Shown here one piece after another: positions 1-7,456 of a DNA stretch of 64,000 nt; the first letter of the stretch is position 1, and the number at the start of each line of letters is the position of its first letter. The notes under the pieces were generated by a model. It ran no database searches. It saw nothing but the letters and a program-made list of their open reading frames with translations, and was not told the DNA's origin. The position numbers and the translations under genes are program-made. The stretch is from Cytophagales bacterium (lineage in GTDB: Bacteria > Bacteroidota > Bacteroidia > Cytophagales > Spirosomataceae), in the NCBI GenBank assembly GCA_013298125.1, contig JAAFJP010000010.1, positions 1 to 64,000 of the forward strand. Direction: 5' to 3'.

Positions 1-4
1 ACCC

Positions 5-838
5 ATGTCAGAGTTTCAGTTATACGATTTCAGAAGAATTGATAAAGTTCTTACCTCCGAAGAGATAAAAATGGTCAAAGGCTTGTCGAGCCATATAAAT
101 GTTAGTTCACGTAGGGCAGTTGTCAGTTACAGCTATGGCGATTTCAAACATAATGAAGAAAAAGTTGTTGAGCAGTTTTTTGATGCGTTGCTCTATCAAA
201 CCAATTGGGGACAGAAAAAGTTAATATTTCGTTTTCCACAAGATAGTATAGACTATCAAAAATTAGCAGAATATGATATCGACATGGGAAATATTACGGG
301 CTATACAACCGAAGTAAGAGTCTGGAAATCAAATGGTTATGCTTTGGTAAATATTGAATATTGCGATGATAACAATGAAGGTTGGATTGAAGAAAATGAT
401 AATTCATTAGATGCAATGCTCGGATTACGAGCCGAAATGATGAATGGTGATTTTAGTTGTTTATTCGCTTTTTGGCTAAAACTTCTGAGTATGCAAGAAG
501 GCGATAGCGATGAAGAGGAGGATAACTATCAACTACCATCTCTACCTTATGGTTTAGCCAAACCATCGGCATCTTTACAAGAATTTATAGATTTTTATGA
601 TATTGGCGAACGAGCTGTTAAAGCAGCAGGGTCTTTTTTGAATCCCTCAAAATCAGCAGAACCAGATTTTGTAAGTGCCATTGAAAATATGGATGAAAAA
701 GATAAAAACGATTGGCTAATACGTGTAATTAAAGGCGAAGTGTTACTTGATGTAAAACTTAAAAAAGAATTGGCGGGTTCGGACACATCTTCCTCAGAAA
801 TCAAAGTGGATTTTGAGACAATCATGTCAAGATTATAG
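5..838 (+). CDS. Conserved hypothetical protein (277 aa)
   Basis: An acidic, soluble protein with no signal peptide or membrane segment. The N-terminal part (residues 1-120, with YSYGDF, a putative FDALLY...NWG block and LIFRFP) resembles, from memory, a hypothetical family often found near SWIM zinc-finger proteins; this is weak recognition and no SWIM motif is present here. A low-complexity acidic stretch (GDSDEEED) lies near residue 165, followed by a charged helical C-terminal half. The start is the only ATG near the window edge, so an upstream partner may lie outside the window. It converges on the oxidoreductase gene across a shared terminator. No function can be assigned. Confidence 0.75.
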   Translation: MSEFQLYDFRRIDKVLTSEEIKMVKGLSSHINVSSRRAVVSYSYGDFKHNEEKVVEQFFDALLYQTNWGQKKLIFRFPQDSIDYQKLAEYDIDMGNITGYTTEVRVWKSNGYALVNIEYCDDNNEGWIEENDNSLDAMLGLRAEMMNGDFSCLFAFWLKLLSMQEGDSDEEEDNYQLPSLPYGLAKPSASLQEFIDFYDIGERAVKAAGSFLNPSKSAEPDFVSAIENMDEKDKNDWLIRVIKGEVLLDVKLKKELAGSDTSSSEIKVDFETIMSRL

Positions 839-878
839 GAAATTGTTCATCATATTCTCATATTAAAATCGGTAATTA

Positions 879-916
879 TAGAAAATACCTCAATCTTTTG
901 ACTGAGGTATTTTCTA
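879..916. terminator. Bidirectional rho-independent terminator
   Basis: A perfect 14-bp stem (879-892 and 903-916) with a 10-nt loop sits between two convergent stop codons (838 and 930). The outer base pairs are A/T-rich and give a U-run on either strand, so it can serve both genes. Confidence 0.8.
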
Positions 917-929
917 TAAAATGCCCTAC

Positions 930-2267
930 CTAATACTTAAACACCTTTCCCCCAGCCATAACTTCTTGCGTTTTTTCATCAAAAGTTACTCTTTGACCAG
1001 TTCTGTAAGCAGCATTTGACATAATCGTAGCAATAGAATGTTGATAACCAGCCTCAATTGGAGCATTTGGCGTTTTGCGTGAACGTACACAATCCATCCA
1101 GTTTTTGATATGAGCCGTTGTGAGGGCATCATAGCCTGTGTTGGCATTGGTTTCTATTTTGGTAACATCACTCAATTTCATTTTGGGCAATAAATTCGCT
1201 TGCATACCCATTGCTTTTGCCTCACGTTCGCCCAAACCGCCCGTTGGAGAAATCTCGTTGGTGTCCAAATTAATCATACCTCCGTTTGAGTAGTACAACT
1301 CTTTCGTATCACCCGCACCGTTAGAAAAACGACTCGTGAATTGTACCTGAAAGCCTTTTGTCATATCATCCAAAGGACCGTAATCAAATACCACGGTCAT
1401 GGTATCGGCGTTTTTACGACCATCTTGCCACTGATAAATTCCTCCGTTGGCAACGGCACTACGTGGGTGAGGTAAACCCGAAAACCAGTGAACCGTATCA
1501 ATTTGGTGCGACATCCACTGCCCAGGAATTCCCGAAGAATAGGGCCAGAAAAGTCTGTATTCCAAGTATTTACGTGGGTCAAATGTATCGGCAGGACGGT
1601 TTACCAAAAAGCGTTTCCAGTCAATGTCCGATTCCTTCAAATCTTTGGTCAAGGCAGGTCTTCTCCAACGTCCAGGTTGGTTCACGTTCCAGACTAATTC
1701 CACCATCACGATAGGTCCAAATTTACCTGATTTAATAAAATCTTCTGCCGCAAAATAGTTTGGACCGCTTCTCCTTTGCGAACCAATTTGCACGATTTTC
1801 CCCGATGCCTTTACCGCTTTCAATACCGCACGGTTATCTTCCATGGTCTCGGCAAGTGGTTTTTCTACGTAAGCATCACAACCCGCTTTCACGGCTTCAA
1901 TAGCATGAATGGCGTGTTGAAAATCTGCTGTTGAGAGCATCACTGCATCCACAGATTTAGAAGCATAGAGTTCATCATTATTCCGAAAAACTTTCACATC
2001 AGAGCCTAACTCTTTGTCAATGAACGCCTTACCTTCATCACGACGGCGATTCCAAATATCTGAAAGCCCCACCATTTCAAAATTCATTTCTTTCTGAAAC
2101 TGTTTAAATGGAGGAATATGCGATGCTTTAAAACGGTCAGAGAAGCCTACGCAGGCAACTCGAACACGGTCATTTGAACCTATGATTTTGGCATAAGATT
2201 TTGCGGAAAAACCCGTGGCGAGTCCCGCTAATACTGTACTTTTTACAAACTCCCTTCTTGTTGTCAT
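930..2267 (-). CDS. Tat-exported Gfo/Idh/MocA family oxidoreductase
   Basis: An NAD(P)-dependent oxidoreductase of 445 residues, a usual length for the family. The N-terminus is a twin-arginine signal (TTRREF followed by a hydrophobic stretch ending near AKSYA, residue 26), so it is predicted to be exported folded with its cofactor. The Rossmann part begins at RVRVACVGF (residue 34 on) and carries the family's EKPLAE signature near residue 135. The C-terminal alpha/beta domain covers about residues 160-440. The gene lies 29 bp downstream of the double DUF1080 hydrolase gene on the same strand. Family knowledge: Gfo/Idh enzymes can oxidise glycosides to 3-keto sugars, which 3-keto-disaccharide hydrolases (PF06439) cleave. 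The pairing suggests a periplasmic 3-keto-glycoside pathway; the substrate is unknown. Confidence 0.88.
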   Translation of the reverse strand: MTTRREFVKSTVLAGLATGFSAKSYAKIIGSNDRVRVACVGFSDRFKASHIPPFKQFQKEMNFEMVGLSDIWNRRRDEGKAFIDKELGSDVKVFRNNDELYASKSVDAVMLSTADFQHAIHAIEAVKAGCDAYVEKPLAETMEDNRAVLKAVKASGKIVQIGSQRRSGPNYFAAEDFIKSGKFGPIVMVELVWNVNQPGRWRRPALTKDLKESDIDWKRFLVNRPADTFDPRKYLEYRLFWPYSSGIPGQWMSHQIDTVHWFSGLPHPRSAVANGGIYQWQDGRKNADTMTVVFDYGPLDDMTKGFQVQFTSRFSNGAGDTKELYYSNGGMINLDTNEISPTGGLGEREAKAMGMQANLLPKMKLSDVTKIETNANTGYDALTTAHIKNWMDCVRSRKTPNAPIEAGYQHSIATIMSNAAYRTGQRVTFDEKTQEVMAGGKVFKY

Positions 2268-2296
2268 GGTTGATTTGGAATTTTATTGTAAATATA

Positions 2297-3697
2297 TTAT
2301 CTCAACTCTCTAATCTTAATATTCTTAAACGAAACATTATTCCCGTGGTCTTGTAAAAGGATATTTCCTTTATCTCCCGCTCCGAAACCTTGATATTTTT
2401 CGTATTTTGAACGAGCCACCAAAGCATTGAAAATATTGCTTTTACGTTCATATTCAAGCACTTTGAAACCATTGAGCCAATGTTGAATCACGTTATTTGG
2501 CAATGCTACAATTCTTCCTTGATTCCATTCGCCAATTTTTCTGATAAAACGCTTATCCATCTTGAAGTCTTTGTCAATTTTATACGAAGGAATCAAATCG
2601 TATAAACTCGCCAAAGTACGATTGCCAACTGCCCCCATTTTAGCGTCAGGGTGTTTTTCATCGTCCAAAACTTGAAATTCTAAACCAATTCCAGATTTTC
2701 CACCCGAATCAAAGGCTTCATTGACAAAATATTTTACGCCTGAATTTGCTCCCTCTGTCAGTTTAAATTCAAAAGTCATTTCAAACGCTCCGTATTGTTC
2801 TGTCGTGACAATATCATTCCCCGTTTCTGAACCATCGGAAGGACTCACATTGATTGTTCCATCCACAACCGACCAATGTTGTTTGGGCATTTCTGTACCA
2901 TGCACGGCACGCCATCCTGTGAAATCTTTACCGTTAAAAAGCATTTTGAAGCCTTGTGCTTTTTCTTGTTCTGAAAGATTATTCAATACTAAATTCACCA
3001 CAGGACAATTATCAAGCGAACTTGGTTTTAGATTTTCAGTTTGAATTCTGATATTTTTCCAACGTATTTTCATTCCTTCTTTCATCGGTCCATAAATAGA
3101 ATGCACCTGTAACGCAATGAATCCTTTGGCAGTCATATCATCAATCAGATGAGCCGTTGGAACGCCATTTATCCATGTACGAAGCGTGTTTCCGATGGCT
3201 TCGATACGGTATTTGTTCCACTCGCCAACGGGTTTGAAAGCCTTTTTACCTTCGGGATTGATGTTTGGAATATATAACCAATCACGTCTTCCTTCATCAT
3301 AAATCGCCCCTGACCACGCCCTTGCAGATGGATCAACTTCCATTTGGTAGCCATGCACACGTCCGTTTTGATAATCAGGTTTTGATAAACTACGGAACTG
3401 TACGCCACCGTTCATCTCATCGTCGAGTTTCAAATCAAGTTCGAGGATAAAATCTCCGTATTCTTGTTCGGTTACTAAGAAAGAATTGGGTGTGTCTTTT
3501 ACGGTTGTACCTACGATTTCACCATTTTTAGCTTCATAGAGGGCTTTCCCGCCTAATTGTTTGAAGCCTTTGAGCGATTTTCCGTCAAAGAGATTTGTCC
3601 ACTGAGCGTCAGCCCGGCGGTCCTTTTGTGCAAAGATTTCTACCGATAAAAAAGTTAGGAATAATAAGAGACTAAGGAATTTTTGTTTCATAAACAT
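2297..3697 (-). CDS. Secreted tandem 3-keto-disaccharide hydrolase (DUF1080 x2)
   Basis: A 466-residue secreted protein with a signal peptide of about 23 residues ending in EIFAQ, followed by two copies of the PF06439 concanavalin-like domain. Copy 1 is at about residues 30-225 (starting WTNLFDGKSLKGF) and copy 2 at about 240-466 (starting FKMLFNGKDFTGW). Most family members have one domain, so this is an internal duplication or a fusion of two paralogues that have diverged strongly. Either the first ATG (3697) or the ATG two codons later (3691) could start it. It is first in a two-gene operon with the Tat-exported oxidoreductase. The predicted role is hydrolysis of 3-keto glycosides in the periplasm (family knowledge). 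Confidence 0.85.
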   Translation of the reverse strand: MFMKQKFLSLLLFLTFLSVEIFAQKDRRADAQWTNLFDGKSLKGFKQLGGKALYEAKNGEIVGTTVKDTPNSFLVTEQEYGDFILELDLKLDDEMNGGVQFRSLSKPDYQNGRVHGYQMEVDPSARAWSGAIYDEGRRDWLYIPNINPEGKKAFKPVGEWNKYRIEAIGNTLRTWINGVPTAHLIDDMTAKGFIALQVHSIYGPMKEGMKIRWKNIRIQTENLKPSSLDNCPVVNLVLNNLSEQEKAQGFKMLFNGKDFTGWRAVHGTEMPKQHWSVVDGTINVSPSDGSETGNDIVTTEQYGAFEMTFEFKLTEGANSGVKYFVNEAFDSGGKSGIGLEFQVLDDEKHPDAKMGAVGNRTLASLYDLIPSYKIDKDFKMDKRFIRKIGEWNQGRIVALPNNVIQHWLNGFKVLEYERKSNIFNALVARSKYEKYQGFGAGDKGNILLQDHGNNVSFKNIKIRELR

Positions 3698-3786
3698 TTA
3701 TGGAATATTGATTTATTGGAAAAGACAAAGGTTAGATTTTTTTACTTGATTTCAAATTGGTATCTTCATGGATTGTAAAGCTAATC

Positions 3787-3868
3787 TTGCCACCAAGGCA
3801 CGAAGACTCAAAGAAGTTAATTAAAAACTTGGTGACTTCGACTATGCGTCCCAGTGTCTTAGTGGCAA
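3787..3868. repeat. Dispersed inverted-repeat element (TTGCCACC type)
   Basis: An 82-bp intergenic element whose ends are inverted (TTGCCACCAAGGCA against TTAGTGGCAA) with an imperfectly self-complementary interior. From memory it resembles a non-coding repeat scattered through many Bacteroidota and cyanobacterial genomes. It lies between two divergent genes just upstream of the acylase start. Confidence 0.6.
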
Positions 3869-3895
3869 ATTCCATCATCAAACTTTAAAACATCC

Positions 3896-6256
3896 ATGAA
3901 AAAGTTATTCTTCCTCCTCCTCTTCCCAATCCAACTTTTCGCTCAAAAATTCACTCAAACGGAAATTAATCGTTTTCAGCAACAAGCAAAACGTGTTGAG
4001 ATTATCAGAGATATTTGGGGTATTCCGCACATATACGGGAAAACGGATGCTGATGCAGTTTTTGGACTTCTTTATGCTCAATGCGAAGATGATTTCAAGC
4101 GAGTTGAGATGAATTATATCGAAAAGTTAGGACGACTTTCGGAAGTGAATGGTCAAAAAGATTTATATAACGATTTGCAAATCAGACTATTAATTGATTC
4201 TCTTGATGCAATTGCTGATTATAAAAAAGCCGAGCCGTGGTTGAAGAAACTTCTCAATGCTTATGCTGATGGCATTAATTTTTATCTCCACAAACATCCC
4301 GAAACTAAACCCGCTTTACTAACTCGTTTCCAACCTTGGTATCCCCTTTTGTGGACGGACGGTAGTATCGGGGCAATTTCGACGGCTGATATTAAAAATG
4401 ATGAGATTAAGAATTTTTATTCAAAACGTGAAGGGAAGATAAATGAGGTGGATGAGGATATGACGCTACACCTCACCCCCCAGCCCCCTCTCCTTAATGA
4501 GAGGGGGAGTATTCATCCGACTTTCTCTGCAATTAAAATGGGATTGCAATCAGAAAGTGAAATGTTATCGGAGAATAATCGGACGAATGCTCCCCTCTCT
4601 ATCGGAGAGGGGCGGGGGGGTGAGGTGGCTTCTTGGCAAGACTTCCAACAAACAGGCTCAAACGGCTTTGCCATCGCACCCAAACTGACCGAATCGGGCA
4701 AATCAATCTTATACATTAACCCACACACAACTTTCTATTTTCGCCCAGAAGTGCAAGTGGTGAGTGAAGAAGGTTTGAATGCTTATGGGGCAGTTACTTG
4801 GGGGCAAATGTTTGTTTATCAAGGATTTAACCAATATTGTGGATGGATGCACACCTCTAATAATGTGGATGTAGCGGATATGTATGCTGAGGAGGTTTTG
4901 AAGAAAAACGGAAAACTCATGTATGAATATGATGGAAAATTAAGACCTGTTACCCAAAAGAAAATCATTTTAAAATATCTTGAAAATGGCATTTTGAAAA
5001 ATAAGACTATCACCGCTTATTACACGCATCATGGACCCATTATGGCAAAAAGAGACGGCAAATGGATTAGTTTAAGGTCATACAATCGTGCGATGGCGAG
5101 TTTGATTCAGTCTTGGAAACGCACCAAAGCCAAAGGATTTGAGGATTACAAAAAGGTCATGGACATCAAAGCGAATACTTCTAATAATACCGTTTTTGCG
5201 GATAATCAAGGGAATATTGCGTACTGGCATGGCAATTATATACCCATCCGTGACCCAAATTATAATTGGGGAAAAGTAGTGGATGGCTCAACTTCTAAAA
5301 CTGAATGGAAAGGACTGCACCCTGTGGAGGAAACCGTACATAGTTACAATCCTGTAAATGGGTGGTTGCAAAATTGTAATTCAACGCCCTACACGGTGGC
5401 GGGTGAAAACAGCCCTAAAAAATCAGATTATCGTCCTTACATGGCTCCTGATGGGGAAAATTTCAGAGGAATTAATGCAGTGAGGGTTTTGAATAAAGAG
5501 AAAAATTATACGATTGATAAAGTAATTGCGACTGGCTATGACACTTATTTGTCGGCTTTTGAGATATTATTACCCGCCATGATTAAGTCATTTGAAACAA
5601 ATGTTCAGCCAACGGATTCGCTTTATGCTTTGTTAAAGGAACCAATTTCAGCCTTAAAAAATTGGGATTACAGAGCCTCAGAAAGTTCAGTTGCCACAAC
5701 TTTAGCAATTGAAACAGCCCAGAAAATGAATCCCATGATTACGAGAGTTTATGTAGAAGAAGGCGAACTCGACCAAGTAGAAAACACCAAAAAGTTTGCC
5801 TCCACTGCCTCAAAAGAAGACTTATTATTACCTCTTCTGAAAACGGTGAATGACTTAAAAACCAGATTTGGCAAATGGCAAATGCCTTGGGGTGAACTCA
5901 ATCGTTTTCAGCGACTTACGGGCAATATGCAAGAAAAATATGACGATGATTTACCAAGTTTTGCTATTGGAAGAGCCTCCGCACTTTGGGGTTGTTTACC
6001 ATCTTTTAACAGTAAATATGCGGAGGGAACAAAAAAACGCTACGGTGTAGGGGGTAACAGCTTCATTTGTGCCGTAGAATTTGGCGATAAAATCAAGGCA
6101 AAATCTCTTTTGGCAGGTGGTAATAGTGGCGATAAAAATTCAAAACACTTCTATGACCAAGCACAAATGTATCAGCAAGGGAGGTTTAAAGATGTGTTAT
6201 TTTATAGGGAGGATGTTTTGAAGAATGTGGAGCGGAGGTATTGGGTTGGGGAGTAG
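3896..6256 (+). CDS. Penicillin acylase family (Ntn-hydrolase) secreted amidase
   Basis: A 786-residue precursor of the penicillin G acylase/AHL acylase family, with a signal peptide (residues 1-17, ending LFAQ). An alpha-chain-like region (IRDIWGIPHIYG, residues about 38-190) is followed by a spacer and then GSNGFAIAP, where Ser255 is the predicted N-terminal nucleophile exposed by autocatalytic cleavage after Gly254. The beta chain follows, with conserved YINPH, a long central part and a C-terminal GNSFICAVEF/GGNSGDKNSKHFYDQ block. Known members cleave N-acyl amides in the periplasm; the substrate cannot be told here. Oddity: residues about 192-243 are encoded by a GC-rich palindromic repeat inserted in frame into the spacer, ending about 11 residues before Ser255. 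Confidence 0.9.
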   Translation: MKKLFFLLLFPIQLFAQKFTQTEINRFQQQAKRVEIIRDIWGIPHIYGKTDADAVFGLLYAQCEDDFKRVEMNYIEKLGRLSEVNGQKDLYNDLQIRLLIDSLDAIADYKKAEPWLKKLLNAYADGINFYLHKHPETKPALLTRFQPWYPLLWTDGSIGAISTADIKNDEIKNFYSKREGKINEVDEDMTLHLTPQPPLLNERGSIHPTFSAIKMGLQSESEMLSENNRTNAPLSIGEGRGGEVASWQDFQQTGSNGFAIAPKLTESGKSILYINPHTTFYFRPEVQVVSEEGLNAYGAVTWGQMFVYQGFNQYCGWMHTSNNVDVADMYAEEVLKKNGKLMYEYDGKLRPVTQKKIILKYLENGILKNKTITAYYTHHGPIMAKRDGKWISLRSYNRAMASLIQSWKRTKAKGFEDYKKVMDIKANTSNNTVFADNQGNIAYWHGNYIPIRDPNYNWGKVVDGSTSKTEWKGLHPVEETVHSYNPVNGWLQNCNSTPYTVAGENSPKKSDYRPYMAPDGENFRGINAVRVLNKEKNYTIDKVIATGYDTYLSAFEILLPAMIKSFETNVQPTDSLYALLKEPISALKNWDYRASESSVATTLAIETAQKMNPMITRVYVEEGELDQVENTKKFASTASKEDLLLPLLKTVNDLKTRFGKWQMPWGELNRFQRLTGNMQEKYDDDLPSFAIGRASALWGCLPSFNSKYAEGTKKRYGVGGNSFICAVEFGDKIKAKSLLAGGNSGDKNSKHFYDQAQMYQQGRFKDVLFYREDVLKNVERRYWVGE
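4471..4625. repeat. CCTCACCCCC palindromic repeat, in-frame inside acylase gene
   Basis: A 155-bp imperfect palindrome bounded by CCTCACCCCCC and GGGGGGTGAGG. The half-sites match five other copies in this window. The interior contains a second, nested inverted repeat (ACTTTCT...AGAAAGT), making it longer than the other copies (about 87-92 bp). It is read through without a stop and encodes Pro/Gly/Arg-rich peptides such as LTPQPPLLNERG and NAPLSIGEGRGGEV. Confidence 0.88.
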
Positions 6257-6704
6257 GTAACGCTAAATTCCTTTCTAAAAAAAAATCTATCAATATCATC
6301 TCTAAGCACTTCCTTGGTTTGTGGGGGTTTATAACATAATCTCGCTACCGCTTAGTTTTTGGATTTACCTGTTTTCATTTCACGAAGCTAATCCATTTTT
6401 CAAAATCCACAAATGCAAAAGCCAAGTTTCCCGTTTTTAATGGGAGACTTGGCTTTTTTGATTTTGTAGTTGTGTGTACTGAAGAGAAAGGTAAGGTTCA
6501 ATACAGGTATAAATGCCTATTTTATTAATCAGGTATTTATACGCTTATTCAGTTTATGGGCGAAAAGTAACTTTGTATCAAGATTTATGTAAAACAGTAT
6601 GAATAATAAGTAGGTAGAAGGCGGTAATACTGGTTATACATACTCAATAAAATAGCATTAACACGCCAATATTGGCACATAATAAATAAATCTAAAATAT
6701 TCTC
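6257..6704. other. 448-bp intergenic region with terminator and promoter-like box
   Basis: No coding potential was found. It holds the hairpin at 6417-6457 (listed separately), an imperfect inverted repeat near 6505-6541 (GTATAAAT...ATTTATAC), and a TAACTTTG box at 6568-6575 that fits the Bacteroidota -7 consensus but lacks a clear TTG -33 element. If used, it would give the 6705 gene a leader of about 120 nt. Confidence 0.45.
6417..6457. terminator. Rho-independent terminator (AAAGCCAAGT type)
   Basis: A stem of AAAAGCCAAGTTTCCC with a near-complementary right arm ending ACTTGGCTTTTTT, and a U-run after it on the plus strand. It lies 160 bp beyond the acylase stop. The stem is nearly identical to the hairpins at 7411-7453 and 23208-23256. 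Confidence 0.75.
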
Positions 6705-7376
6705 ATGAAAAATGAAGAAATGATGTATCAAGTTCATGTTACAGCCACTGGTGACTACTGGTTGCACGCCCCAAGTTCAGACTTTTTATTTGCTTACATT
6801 GATAGTAGTTTAGACCCTGCTACTACGAAGGCTCTGACAACCGCATTCCAAAATGCCTTGAAAATGTCTTCTATTATTAAACAGGCAGTGGTAGATACGA
6901 GTGGCAAGGCAGCAATGAATGGGCTTTATCTTTTGAATCAAGCTGAAATGACAGCGGCAATGAATTCAATCAATGGAATGGGCGAAACATTAGCGTCCAA
7001 TGGAGGAAACTCTGGTTCAGGCACTGCAATAACTATTAATCAGGAGTTCTTTGCAGGGATATTAGGGGGCTTAGGGGGTGATGTAACCCCAATGATGACT
7101 TATCTAAATGATCAGATGTCGAAGGTGCAAGCTCAAACAAAAAACAGTACGGTAACAGATGATTTTGGCGTTATCGTTGGATTAGTTTCGTTAATGCCAG
7201 TGCTTAATATACCCGTAACAACTTTTAAGTATATCTTTTCGTCTTCGTCAATTAGTAGCTGGTTTGTTAATCTTCTTTGTGTTGATATCCAGAGCCAATC
7301 CTACTCTTATTCTTACACTGATGTTGATTATAATTATAACGCTCCTACTTCTGAACTTAGCGACAGTTACAAGTGA
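6705..7376 (+). CDS. Unrecognised 223-aa protein with aromatic Ser/Tyr tail
   Basis: I do not recognise this protein. There is no signal peptide. The N-terminal part (residues 1-90) is amphipathic and helical, a Gly/Ser linker lies near residue 105 (GGNSGSGT), and a glycine-rich turn GILGGLGGD is near 118-126. A moderately hydrophobic block follows (FGVIVGLVSLMPVLNIPV, about 150-168). The tail is dominated by Ser, Tyr, Asn and Asp (SQSYSYSYTDVDYNYN). It stands alone, bracketed by two nearly identical terminators and convergent with the OLD nuclease gene. The start could be 6705 or the ATG codons at residues 6-7. The composition suggests a small pore-forming or structural protein, but this is speculation. 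Confidence 0.65.
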   Translation: MKNEEMMYQVHVTATGDYWLHAPSSDFLFAYIDSSLDPATTKALTTAFQNALKMSSIIKQAVVDTSGKAAMNGLYLLNQAEMTAAMNSINGMGETLASNGGNSGSGTAITINQEFFAGILGGLGGDVTPMMTYLNDQMSKVQAQTKNSTVTDDFGVIVGLVSLMPVLNIPVTTFKYIFSSSSISSWFVNLLCVDIQSQSYSYSYTDVDYNYNAPTSELSDSYK

Positions 7377-7410
7377 TAATTATTAATTGCCTCAATATTT
7401 AATAAAATAC

Positions 7411-7453
7411 AAAAGCCAAGTTTCCCTGTTTTTGATGGGGGACTTGGCTTTTT
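7411..7453. terminator. Bidirectional terminator (AAAGCCAAGT type)
   Basis: The hairpin AAAAGCCAAGTTTCCC...GGGGGACTTGGCTTTTT lies in the 80-bp gap between two convergent stop codons (7376 and 7457). An A-run before and a U-run after make it usable on both strands. It is almost a copy of 6417-6457. Confidence 0.85.
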
Positions 7454-7456
7454 ATA

